Assembly: GCA_041738505.1 (NCBI GenBank)
Contig: JBGSPQ010000018.1
Coordinates: 1-15,710 of the forward strand
Source of the DNA: JBGSPQ01 sp041738505
Lineage (GTDB): Bacteria > Patescibacteriota > Gracilibacteria > UBA1369
Direction of reading: 5' to 3'
Length of the DNA stretch: 15,710 nucleotides
Shown: positions 6,904 to 14,788 of the stretch, in pieces
Layout of the letters: each line of letters opens with the position of its first letter
Numbering within the stretch: the first letter of the stretch is position 1
The notes under the pieces: generated by a model
What the model was told of the DNA's origin: nothing
What the model saw: the letters and a program-made list of their open reading frames with translations, nothing else
Database searches by the model: none
Made by a program: the position numbers and the translations under genes

Positions 6904-8057
6904 AGGGATTTTGGATTTCCCAAAAGTTCTTTGAGCGTGTTTACAAAACGTGCTCCTTCCGCGCCGTCGAAAATACGATGGTCGAATGCCAAAGAAAGCG
7001 GTAGCATTTTGCGGATTTCCACTTTGCCGTTTACGGGCACGGCCATGTCCATGATCATGCCGGTGGCCAGTACGGCGGCCTGCGGATAGTGGATGACGGG
7101 CGTTGCAAACCAGCCGCCTCCGGCGGAGCCGATGTTGGTGATGGTAAACGTGCCGCCTTTCATGTCCATGGGATTGATTTTGCGGCTGCGCGCTTTTTGG
7201 GCCAGTTCGTCAATTTCTTTTGCCAGGTCGTTGATTGATTTTTTTTCGGCGCCTTTGATTACCGGCACCATCAATCCTTCTTCGGTGTCCACGGCGATGC
7301 CGATGTTGTAGTATTTTTTAAGAATGATGACTCTTTCCTCTTCACTTAATTCGGCGTTTACGTAGGGATGTTTTTGCAGGGCGTCGGCGGTGGCTTTTAT
7401 GAAATACGGCAGGAACGTGAGTTTTATACCATCAATTTCGGCTTTCACTTTGGCTTTTTCGCGCAGAGTCCATAAATCGGTTACGTCGGCCATGTCCGTG
7501 TGGGTGACGTGCGGGATTGTGAACATGGATTTGACCATGTGTTCGCCCACGGCTTTTCTTACTCCGTCGTAGGGGGCGCGATCTATGAATCCGAAGAAAT
7601 CAAATTTTTTGGTTTGTTTGAGTCCTTCTTTCACAACTCCGATACCTTTGGAGGGAGTTTTGCTTTCGGTCGATGAGGTTTTGGGCTCCGAAAATACCGC
7701 TCCCGATGAGGATAAATCAGGGGCTTTCATTACTCCTGGGGCGGCTTCTTCCAGCGCCCCCACCACTCCCGTGCTTTCGCGCTTTTGTTCGCCTGACTTG
7801 GCTTGTTTTGTTTTGACGGCGCTTTCTTCTATTATCGCCAGCACCTCTCCAACCTGAATCACTTCCCCTTCCTGAAAATTAATTTTAGTTATTTTTCCTG
7901 ATACCGGCGATGGAATTTCCACTACCGCCTTATCGGTTTCCACATCCGCTATGGCTTGATTATCGGTAATTTCATCCCCTTCTTTTACCCGCCATTTGAC
8001 TATTTTACCTTCATGGATGCCTTCTCCCACGTCGGGGAATTTGAATTCAAATGCCAT
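6900..8057 (-). CDS. pdhC: 2-oxo acid dehydrogenase E2 acyltransferase (pyruvate dehydrogenase type), no visible subunit-binding domain
   Basis: The 385-residue protein would be the dihydrolipoyl acetyltransferase core of a pyruvate dehydrogenase complex. It passes the acetyl group from lipoate to CoA. Residues 1-77 are one lipoyl domain with the modified Lys43 in ETDKAVVEIPSP. Residues 78-155 are a Ser/Ala/Thr/Lys-rich linker. Residues 156-385 are the trimer-forming catalytic domain, with the active-site DHRIFDG (His360, Asp364). The linker starts with STGVVGALEE, which in related E2s leads into the peripheral subunit-binding domain, but the expected VRxxARExGV...GTGxxGR pattern is absent. 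Total length is 40-50 residues under a usual one-lipoyl E2. A branched-chain or acetoin-type E2 is possible; the pyruvate assignment comes from E1 similarity. The gene sits over 4.5 kb from the E1 genes. Confidence 0.93.
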   Translation of the reverse strand: MAFEFKFPDVGEGIHEGKIVKWRVKEGDEITDNQAIADVETDKAVVEIPSPVSGKITKINFQEGEVIQVGEVLAIIEESAVKTKQAKSGEQKRESTGVVGALEEAAPGVMKAPDLSSSGAVFSEPKTSSTESKTPSKGIGVVKEGLKQTKKFDFFGFIDRAPYDGVRKAVGEHMVKSMFTIPHVTHTDMADVTDLWTLREKAKVKAEIDGIKLTFLPYFIKATADALQKHPYVNAELSEEERVIILKKYYNIGIAVDTEEGLMVPVIKGAEKKSINDLAKEIDELAQKARSRKINPMDMKGGTFTITNIGSAGGGWFATPVIHYPQAAVLATGMIMDMAVPVNGKVEIRKMLPLSLAFDHRIFDGAEGARFVNTLKELLGNPKSL

Positions 8058-8090
8058 GTTTTATTGTTATGTTCTTATTGCTTGCCGGGG

Positions 8091-8098
8091 ATTATAAT
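8091..8098. promoter_or_regulatory. Palindromic ATTATAAT: possible shared -10 for the divergent E2 and 8125 genes
   Basis: ATTATAAT at 8091-8098 gives a perfect TATAAT on both strands (plus 8093-8098, minus 8096-8091). It lies 26 bases before the plus-strand ATG (8125) and about 33 bases before the E2 ATG (8057). No strong -35 box is visible on either side. A second plus-strand -10-like TATAAA at 8113-8118 ends six bases before the 8125 ATG. Confidence 0.4.
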
Positions 8099-8124
8099 AG
8101 CATTAAAGTCTTTATAAAAAAATT

Positions 8125-8670
8125 ATGCCTAACATGAACTACACAAGTCCGATTCAGCCCGAAAGCGGGGACAAGCACAAGGAGTCGATGAATAATAGTC
8201 CGGCAAAGGGAACGAGGAATGTTGTTAAGATTGTTGCGATTGTGGCGGCGGTGATTCTGGTTTTTGTCGCGGGTATTATTATGCTGGTTTTTTCCATGCT
8301 TTCCGGTGTTACGGATGCTTCCGGTAAATTTATGGACGCGCTGAAGAATGATGCGCCCGGCCTTGCTTATGAAATGTCCTCAACGGGATTCAAGGAACAG
8401 GGCACGAGCGAGCAGTTTGAAGAGTTTGTGAAGAGCAACGCGGTGCTGGCCGAGATTGAAAGCTATTCGCTGAATTCGTTCAATATGGAGAACGATTACG
8501 GCAGTGCGCGCGGCACTATTACTTCCAAGAGCGGCTCCGTTTCTCCGGTTTTGATTGAACTGGTGAATGAAAACAATCAATGGAAGGTTTTGAATATCAA
8601 TCTTGAACCGCCGGCTGTAGTTGAAGACGATGATTTTGACGATTTTGATACGGAATTTATGGATATTTAA
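8125..8670 (+). CDS. Small membrane-anchored protein with C-terminal extracytoplasmic domain
   Basis: The 181-residue product has a polar 33-residue N-terminus, one strong membrane segment (34-58), and about 120 residues that start GVTDASGKFMDALKNDAPGLAYEMSS. That arrangement (a short helix, a loop, then mixed beta strands ending NNQWKVLNINLEP) recalls the DUF4864/DUF4878-like NTF2-fold domains found behind a membrane anchor, but I cannot confirm the family. The tail (165-181) is Asp/Glu/Phe-rich. It lies 17 bases before the DUF2207 gene and is probably cotranscribed with it. The start could also be the ATG at 8134; the first ATG was taken. Confidence 0.8.
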   Translation: MPNMNYTSPIQPESGDKHKESMNNSPAKGTRNVVKIVAIVAAVILVFVAGIIMLVFSMLSGVTDASGKFMDALKNDAPGLAYEMSSTGFKEQGTSEQFEEFVKSNAVLAEIESYSLNSFNMENDYGSARGTITSKSGSVSPVLIELVNENNQWKVLNINLEPPAVVEDDDFDDFDTEFMDI

Positions 8671-8687
8671 ACAGTATTAAATAAACC

Positions 8688-10466
8688 ATGCGAAAAAAAT
8701 TTGGGGGACTGATATTTTTATTGTTTGCGGCGGCGCAGTTGTTACTGCCTTTTAATGCCGTTTTCGCGCGGGAGGTTGTGACGGACTGGTATATTAAAGA
8801 CTTTACCGCCATGTTTGATTTGAAAACGGATTCCACGATGACGGTGACGGAAATGATTACCGCGGATTGCGGAGATTTGCCGGGCAAACACGGGATTTTT
8901 CGCATTCTGCCTACCAGAATCAACACACCCGAAGGTGCGATTCCGACGCCGGTTAATCTGATTTCAATCACCGATTTCAACGGCAATGAACTGATGTTTG
9001 AGGAGTATAGGGATTCTTTTGACAACACGATTACCTGGAAAATCGGGGATCCGGATAGAACGGTGAAAGGCGAAAATTTCTATAAAATCATCTATGAATA
9101 TAAAAATGTTGTGCGTGCCGGCAATCCGGAATTTGATGAATTTTATTGGAACCTGAACGGCAATTTTTGGGATATTGAAGCTGATAAGTTCAGTGGTACA
9201 ATTATTTTTCCGGCGGGTGTCACGCAGGAAAATTCGGAAATTTTTTACTACACGGGAGCAGTTGGCGGCAAGGAATCCTCGCAGGCGGTTTATGAATGGA
9301 CGGATGAAGGACATCTGCAGTTTGACTCCACCCGAACGCTGGCCGCGGGAGAGGGAATTACCGTTTCCGTGGCTTTTCCAAAGGATATTTTCACCCCTTA
9401 CCAATTGTCTTTCTGGGATATGTACGGCTGGATTGTTTCGTATTTGTTTGCTCTGATTGTTCCTATTGGCGGTATGTTTACTTTTTTTATTTTCTGGTTG
9501 AAGTACGGGAGGGAAATAAAAATCAACAAAGCGGCGATGCCGGAATATTCCGCGCCGGACAATTTAAGCCCGATGGTGAGTAAGATGCTGATGACCGCCG
9601 GCGCATGGAAAAAGGAAATCATTTCCGCGGGAATTATATCTCTGGCCACGAAGGGCATAATCACGATAGAAGAACTTAAGACCGGATTATGGAAAAACAA
9701 GGATTTTGAATTCAAGAAAATCGGAAGTAAAGAAGCCATTGCGAAGCTGGATGCCGCGGACACAAAGCTTTTGAATTCACTTTTCGGGAAGGGGAATGAG
9801 ATTAAACTTTCTTCGCTGGCAACTACTTTTTCTTCGGCGAGGGATAAGATTAAGGAGGAGATTATGAAAATACTGTTGGAAAAAGAACTGATAACCAAGG
9901 AGGGCGTGGAAATGCAGAAAAAGTTTGTGCTTGCCGGGATCATTATGTCGTTATGCGCGATTATGATTCCATTTATTGCCACAATGTTTATGAATATTCC
10001 CGACGGCAGCATCTTTTTTATGCTATTGATTTTTGCCTCTTTTAGCTCGGGTTTTGTGATTATTCTGATGTCCCAATATATGATTAAAAGGACGCCCAAA
10101 GGCGCGGAAGCGGCCTGGCATCTGAATAATCTGAAGATGTTCATGAAGACGGCGGAAATAGACAGGCAGAAATTTTACGAGGAACAAAATATTTTTGAGA
10201 AATACTTACCGTACGCGATGATTTTCGGAATTACGGGTTTGTGGGTTAAGCGGATGAAAGACTTGTACGGAGAGGAATATTTTAACAATTACCATCCCGC
10301 CTGGTACCACGGGGCGGGCATAACGGCGTTTTCGGCGGGCTCATTCACAAGCGCCATGAACAGCCTCTCTACAAATATTTCCTCACATATCGGCTCGACT
10401 TCGGGCTCCGGTGGCGGGGGGAGTTCGGGAGGTGGTGGCGGTGGTGGTGGCGGCGGTGGGTGGTAA
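8688..10466 (+). CDS. DUF2207 membrane protein with glycine-rich C-terminus
   Basis: This 592-residue protein fits the DUF2207 (YciQ-like predicted membrane protein) layout. A signal peptide (1-27, ending NAVFA) leads to an extracytoplasmic domain with the family-typical opening VVTDWYIKDFTAMFDLKTDS and a GKHGIFR segment (about 67-73). A membrane segment lies at about 246-268, then KYGRE and a Pro-containing loop with SPMVSKMLMTAG. A cytoplasmic domain and two more membrane segments (about 411-432 and 439-462) follow. The C-terminus ends in Ser/Gly and a run of eleven Gly before the final Trp, also common in this family. The function of DUF2207 proteins is unknown; a role in the cell envelope is usually assumed. 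No terminator follows; the next gene has its own promoter. Confidence 0.9.
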   Translation: MRKKFGGLIFLLFAAAQLLLPFNAVFAREVVTDWYIKDFTAMFDLKTDSTMTVTEMITADCGDLPGKHGIFRILPTRINTPEGAIPTPVNLISITDFNGNELMFEEYRDSFDNTITWKIGDPDRTVKGENFYKIIYEYKNVVRAGNPEFDEFYWNLNGNFWDIEADKFSGTIIFPAGVTQENSEIFYYTGAVGGKESSQAVYEWTDEGHLQFDSTRTLAAGEGITVSVAFPKDIFTPYQLSFWDMYGWIVSYLFALIVPIGGMFTFFIFWLKYGREIKINKAAMPEYSAPDNLSPMVSKMLMTAGAWKKEIISAGIISLATKGIITIEELKTGLWKNKDFEFKKIGSKEAIAKLDAADTKLLNSLFGKGNEIKLSSLATTFSSARDKIKEEIMKILLEKELITKEGVEMQKKFVLAGIIMSLCAIMIPFIATMFMNIPDGSIFFMLLIFASFSSGFVIILMSQYMIKRTPKGAEAAWHLNNLKMFMKTAEIDRQKFYEEQNIFEKYLPYAMIFGITGLWVKRMKDLYGEEYFNNYHPAWYHGAGITAFSAGSFTSAMNSLSTNISSHIGSTSGSGGGGSSGGGGGGGGGGGW

Positions 10467-10483
10467 GAACCGCAGGCTGATAT

Positions 10484-10512
10484 TTGACAAATTAACTTTT
10501 TTGTTGTATTTT
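10484..10512 (+). promoter_or_regulatory. Promoter of the C25 peptidase gene
   Basis: A perfect TTGACA at 10484-10489 and TATTTT at 10507-10512 are separated by 17 bases. Transcription would start near 10519, about 15 bases before the ATG at 10534. A second -10-like TAATAT (10522-10527) ends six bases before the ATG. Confidence 0.6.
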
Positions 10513-10533
10513 GATGTACGCTAATATCGATAT

Positions 10534-12588
10534 ATGAATAAAAAATGGCTTATTGTGCCGGCGCTGGCGCTTGGCGGGTGTAATGCGGCCGGCGAAGAAT
10601 CAATTGAAACCGAGCCCAAGTGCACAATCGCGGAAGATACGACTTATTTGATTGTAACAAGGGATAAATTCAGAAAAGACCTGGAGCGGTTTGTGGATTT
10701 TAAAAGTGATACCGAGAACGTTGAAATTGTGACAGTGGATGACCTGTTGAAATGTAATAAATCCAATGATCCGGTGACTGTGGTTGAAGTGATTCGCGGT
10801 GCTTTAAGAGAGTTCGTGGCACTCGCTCCCGACCTGCAAAATGTTCTTTTGGCGGGACGCGCCAATCCTCTCTTTGTTTATGCAGATGATCATACAACCA
10901 CTTATCCGGCAGTTTATTCAACAACTTTAAGAAGCGACTTTGAAATACCGGCATTGTACGCGCCGAGTCCGACCAGAGAAAGCGTATATATGGATGGCTC
11001 GGAGCCGAAACATAATCTTGTGGAAACAGATCAAATTTATGCCGATCCTATTACCGGATTTTGGACCGTGAATGCGGCTGATTTAAACGCGGGTCTTGAT
11101 AAGCTGGCGACCAGTGAATCATTTAAAAAATATGTCGAAGAGACAGCCGTTGAGATACAAAAATATGATTTTGATTATCATCTTAAGGTTGGGCGCGTGC
11201 CCGCGCGGACGGTGGAAGACCTGAATAACTGGATGGATAATACGATATCACGGAGAGACACGGGAAATCCCGTTCATTCCATGTTTAAAGACGCGCCGTG
11301 CTTTCGCGATCCCGAAGCGCGCGTTCCCGGGCTGACGGACAAGAAAATGGCCGAAGGCACGCATAAAATCAATTTTCATCTGTGCCAGAATGAGGATGGC
11401 GGGAACATAGCCGATCTTTCCACTGCGGACGGGGCGGATTTGATTTCGTTTTTCGGCCACGGGACTCATTCACAAATGGGGGAAAAATACGTTTTAACGG
11501 ATGATGATTCCGGTGTTTTTGGGGTAAGAGGATTTGATAATCCCCCGATTATTTACGCGCACGCCTGTTATTCAACAACTTCCAATGTGGAAGATTTGTC
11601 GGTTGGGGGCAGAGCGGTGACGGCAAAAAACGGGGCGGCGGCTTTTGCCGGTTACTCAAATTCGCAATATGATATTCGTTTTCCGTTTTATGAAAGTGTG
11701 TTTTTTGATGGAGCGGAAACTTTGGGGCAAGCGGTTTATGAGACTAAAAAAGAACTGTGTGAAAGCAATAATCCCGACATAAAACTTAAAGAGAATATGC
11801 TGGCGTTGAATCTTTTGGGCGACCCTTCGGTAAAATTCTTTACGCCGGGACTTGCGTTGAGCGCCCCGAAAATTGTTCAATTGGATGAAGAATCAAATTC
11901 ATTTATGTTTGACGGTTCCGTTGTTTCTTATGTTGGCGACCCGATAACAACTTTTTTTCTTGATAGAAATTATCTGGAAAACGGCCTAACCGGAATCGCA
12001 ATTGAACTTGAAAGTTATGAATCCGGCAAGTTGTTTAGTGCGGAAGTGAGTCCGTTTTTTCTAAGTTTATATGCCAATGATGATTTATACGGGGAGCGCA
12101 CCACCGGCAAAAGTACTTATACTTTTTTGGGAGGCGTTAAATGCGATACCGAAAATTATTCCTGTTCGGGTTCAAAGACCGAAGTTTATCCGCCGGTTGC
12201 TTTTAAATGCGGTAATTTTCGTTCAACCGAAAATGACCGTTTTGCCATAGATTTGGAATTTTTGAACGATAACGACGATGATAGGGAATTTGTTTTTTAC
12301 GCATACAGAGGCTTAAAAATTCCCAAAAGCCAGGGGTCCTTTTCACCTGAAAAAATTGAGTTATTCTCCGCTTCGGCAGGTGAAATAATGGCCGGGAGTT
12401 CAAAGACAATTGAATTTGATTTGCCGACCGGTTTTAACGACCTGCCGCCAACAGAGGAAGAGGCGGCGGATTATTTTTATTATCCCCCAAGATATTTCGT
12501 GGCGTACAGAAAACCGGGGCAGACGGGGAATGTGGCAAGCACCTGTCCTTTGCCCACTGAAATGGATAATGACCCGACGATGCAATAG
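10534..12588 (+). CDS. C25 (gingipain-family) cysteine peptidase, predicted lipoprotein
   Basis: The 684-residue product has a short lipoprotein signal with lipobox LGGC (Cys16), which would tether it to the outer face of the membrane. Residues about 37-440 match the gingipain/C25 fold. They begin with the YLIVTRDKF strand, then HLKVGRVPART (216-226), the FFGHG motif with catalytic His309 and HACYS with catalytic Cys345, and end with LNLLGDPSVKFF (426-436). The 36-residue His-Cys spacing suits the family. Residues about 440-684 look beta-rich and may be Ig-like or substrate-binding domains. C25 members are secreted proteases cleaving after Arg or Lys; specificity cannot be read here. It has its own promoter and converges on pdhB with a 25-base gap and no clear terminator. 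Confidence 0.85.
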   Translation: MNKKWLIVPALALGGCNAAGEESIETEPKCTIAEDTTYLIVTRDKFRKDLERFVDFKSDTENVEIVTVDDLLKCNKSNDPVTVVEVIRGALREFVALAPDLQNVLLAGRANPLFVYADDHTTTYPAVYSTTLRSDFEIPALYAPSPTRESVYMDGSEPKHNLVETDQIYADPITGFWTVNAADLNAGLDKLATSESFKKYVEETAVEIQKYDFDYHLKVGRVPARTVEDLNNWMDNTISRRDTGNPVHSMFKDAPCFRDPEARVPGLTDKKMAEGTHKINFHLCQNEDGGNIADLSTADGADLISFFGHGTHSQMGEKYVLTDDDSGVFGVRGFDNPPIIYAHACYSTTSNVEDLSVGGRAVTAKNGAAAFAGYSNSQYDIRFPFYESVFFDGAETLGQAVYETKKELCESNNPDIKLKENMLALNLLGDPSVKFFTPGLALSAPKIVQLDEESNSFMFDGSVVSYVGDPITTFFLDRNYLENGLTGIAIELESYESGKLFSAEVSPFFLSLYANDDLYGERTTGKSTYTFLGGVKCDTENYSCSGSKTEVYPPVAFKCGNFRSTENDRFAIDLEFLNDNDDDREFVFYAYRGLKIPKSQGSFSPEKIELFSASAGEIMAGSSKTIEFDLPTGFNDLPPTEEEAADYFYYPPRYFVAYRKPGQTGNVASTCPLPTEMDNDPTMQ

Positions 12589-12613
12589 CCGGGGTTGTTT
12601 GGGAGAGGACTGC

Positions 12614-13594
12614 TTATTTCATGACCAGCTCTATTGCTTTGAGGACGCGGAAGGCGTTGGGGTTGTAGTAGTTTTCGGTTCTTGGGAGCGGCATGATTGT
12701 GTCGAAACCGGTTACGCGGAGGACGGGGGATTTTAGCGTGTGGAAGAGGTTTTCGTGGATTAGTGCCGAGACTTCGGCGCCGGCTCCGAATGAGCGCGGG
12801 GCTTCGTGGACGACGATGGCTCGGCCGGTTTTTTTTACGGTTGTGAGGATGGATTCATGATCCAGCGGAGAGATGGTGCGGAGGTCCAGGATTTCACAGG
12901 AGATGCCGTTTTTTTTGGCTTCCTGCGAGGCCTGCCAGCATTCGCGGATCATGGAGCCATATGCTATTAAGGTGATGTCTTTGCCCTCCTGCACGACGGC
13001 CGCTTTGCCGATGGGAATAAAGTAATCCTCTTCGGGCACTTCCTGTTTGATTGCGCGATAGAGACGTTTGGGTTCCATAAAAATAACCGGATCGGGGTCG
13101 CGGATGGCGGCGATTAGGAGTCCTTTGGCATCAAAAGGAGTTGAAGGGATGACCACTTTTAAGCCCGGGGTATGCGCCATTATCGCCTCCATGGATTCGG
13201 AGTGGTGCTCCAGTGCTTTGATTCCTCCACCGTAGGGCATGCGGACGACCATGGGCACTGTGAATCTGCCGCGGGAGCGGTTTCGCATTCTGGCGGCGTG
13301 GCAGAGCATCTGCGAAAAAGCTTCAAAAAAGAATCCGGAAAACTGAATTTCCACAACGGGTTTCATGCCGTTTATGGCCATACCGATGGCGGTTCCTACA
13401 ATACCGGCTTCGGCCAGAGGGGCGTCGAAACATCTCTGTTCGCCGAACTCTTTTTGGATGCCTTCGGTGACGCGGAACACTCCACCTTCCACGCCCACAT
13501 CCTGCCCGTAAACGATTACGGAGGGGTCGCTCCGCATTTCACGGCGGAGAGCCAGATTGATGGACTGGACCATGGTGAGTGTTTGGTTGGCCAT
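12614..13594 (-). CDS. pdhB: Pyruvate dehydrogenase E1 component, beta subunit
   Basis: The 326-residue protein is a full-length E1-beta. With E1-alpha it would form the alpha2-beta2 thiamine-diphosphate enzyme that decarboxylates pyruvate and acetylates lipoate on E2. Visible features include YGQDVGVEGGVFR (29-41), the thiamine-contacting Glu62 in LAEAGIVG, the active-site loop with His130-His131-Ser132, and GLKVVIPSTPFDAKGLL. The C-terminal transketolase-like half has ITLIAYGSM and ISPLDHESI. Similarity is closest to gram-positive-type PdhB as I recall it; branched-chain 2-oxo acid dehydrogenase is the alternative. The ATG directly follows the E1-alpha stop (TAAATG, no gap), so the two are one translational unit. 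Confidence 0.95.
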   Translation of the reverse strand: MANQTLTMVQSINLALRREMRSDPSVIVYGQDVGVEGGVFRVTEGIQKEFGEQRCFDAPLAEAGIVGTAIGMAINGMKPVVEIQFSGFFFEAFSQMLCHAARMRNRSRGRFTVPMVVRMPYGGGIKALEHHSESMEAIMAHTPGLKVVIPSTPFDAKGLLIAAIRDPDPVIFMEPKRLYRAIKQEVPEEDYFIPIGKAAVVQEGKDITLIAYGSMIRECWQASQEAKKNGISCEILDLRTISPLDHESILTTVKKTGRAIVVHEAPRSFGAGAEVSALIHENLFHTLKSPVLRVTGFDTIMPLPRTENYYNPNAFRVLKAIELVMK

Positions 13595-14677
13595 TTATTT
13601 TTGTTGTTTGAGAATGTATTTCAAATACGCTTTCTGTTCTTTGAGCGACTGGGTTATTTCCGCATAGTGGTAGTCAAAAATGTCGTCGGGGGTCTGGTCG
13701 GGGGTTGATTCCACGGCGGTCATGACTTCGTCCACACGGACGGTTAAATCTTCTTCCAGTTTTGCCTGATATTTTTTATTCCAGATTCCTTTTTTGTAGA
13801 GATATTTTTGCAGACGGATAAACGGATCTTTTTTTCTCCATTCATCAACTTCTTCCTGTTCACGGTATTTGGTGGCGTCGTCGGATGTTGTGTGGTCGGC
13901 CAGGCGGTAGGTTTGGGCTTCTATCAACGTGGGTCCTTCGCCGTTTCGCGCGCGCTCCGCGGCTTCTTTGGTAACGGCGTACATGGCGAACAAATCGTTG
14001 CCGTCGACCAGCACTCCGGGAAAGCCGTAGGCAAGCGCTTTTTGGGCGAGTGTGTCCGATGCGGTCTGTTTGGAGCGGGGGGTGGAGATGGCGTATTGAT
14101 TGTTCTGGCAGATGAATACCGTGGGTGTTTTATAAACTCCGGCGAAGTTCATAGCCTCGTGAAAGTCGCCTTCCGAGGTGGCTCCGTCGCCGAAATAAGA
14201 GAGTGCGATTGTCTTTTCTGCGCGCATTTTTGAAGCCCAGGAAATCCCCACGGCGTGCAACATCTGACTGCCCACGGGCACGGATACGGGTAATACGTTT
14301 ACATCTTTGGGCGGAGTGCTGCCGATTTCGTTGCCTCTCCAGTATAAAATATATTTATCAAGCGGATAGCCGTGGGCGCACATTGCCGCGATTTCACGGA
14401 AGGCCGGGACTATCCAGTCAGTTTTTTGAATGGCGAATTCGGAGCCGATCTGGGCGGCCTCCTGACCTTCTATGGAAGCGAAAGTTCCCATGCGTCCGGA
14501 GCGCTGCATTTTGAGCATACGCGCATCAACCATGCGATAAAAAAACATTTGTTCATAGAGTTTTTTTACGACTTCGGGCGTAAGTTCGGCGGGGACTAAG
14601 TCCTCTTTGTGATTACCGTCCGCGTCCAATATTTGGACCATCTGTTTTTTAAGCGGGTCGAATTTGTTTATAAACAT
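13595..14677 (-). CDS. pdhA: Pyruvate dehydrogenase E1 component, alpha subunit
   Basis: This 360-residue protein has the thiamine-diphosphate motif GDGATSEGD (163-171) to NNQYAIS (192-198), the Mg-binding pattern of E1-alpha. The phosphorylation-loop equivalent YRLADHTTSDDATKYR lies at 257-272. The start ILDADG and the order of motifs match Bacillus-type PdhA, so pyruvate is the likely substrate. The frame stays open 41 codons upstream to 14800, but that extension is hydrophobic and unlike the family and it overlaps the neighbouring divergent gene, so the ATG at 14677 was chosen. No Shine-Dalgarno motif precedes it. A possible minus-strand -10 (TACAAT, 14720-14715) overlaps the -35 box of the divergent 14789 gene. 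Confidence 0.95.
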   Translation of the reverse strand: MFINKFDPLKKQMVQILDADGNHKEDLVPAELTPEVVKKLYEQMFFYRMVDARMLKMQRSGRMGTFASIEGQEAAQIGSEFAIQKTDWIVPAFREIAAMCAHGYPLDKYILYWRGNEIGSTPPKDVNVLPVSVPVGSQMLHAVGISWASKMRAEKTIALSYFGDGATSEGDFHEAMNFAGVYKTPTVFICQNNQYAISTPRSKQTASDTLAQKALAYGFPGVLVDGNDLFAMYAVTKEAAERARNGEGPTLIEAQTYRLADHTTSDDATKYREQEEVDEWRKKDPFIRLQKYLYKKGIWNKKYQAKLEEDLTVRVDEVMTAVESTPDQTPDDIFDYHYAEITQSLKEQKAYLKYILKQQK

Positions 14678-14715
14678 ATTTAAAGAGTACAAAATTTCGG
14701 AGCATTTGGCTACTA

Positions 14716-14744
14716 TTGTAAATTTTATGTATTTGTGCCATAAT
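14716..14744 (+). promoter_or_regulatory. Promoter of the six-cysteine protein gene
   Basis: TTGTAA at 14716-14721 and CATAAT at 14739-14744 are separated by 17 bases. Transcription would start near 14751, giving an AT-rich leader of about 38 bases without a Shine-Dalgarno motif. The -35 box read on the other strand contains TACAAT, a possible -10 for pdhA. Confidence 0.5.
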
Positions 14745-14788
14745 ATACAGATTAAAATAAATTCATATTTCTTAATTTTCATTAATAT

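Noticed and set aside
9398..10144. 248-codon minus-strand open frame inside the DUF2207 gene
   Set aside because: It lies wholly antisense to a gene with clear family features, and its Ile/Ser/Phe-rich product has no domain; it is a codon-usage shadow.
13172..13708. 178-codon plus-strand frame across pdhB and pdhA
   Set aside because: Antisense to two well-supported E1 genes; the His/Gly-rich product resembles nothing.
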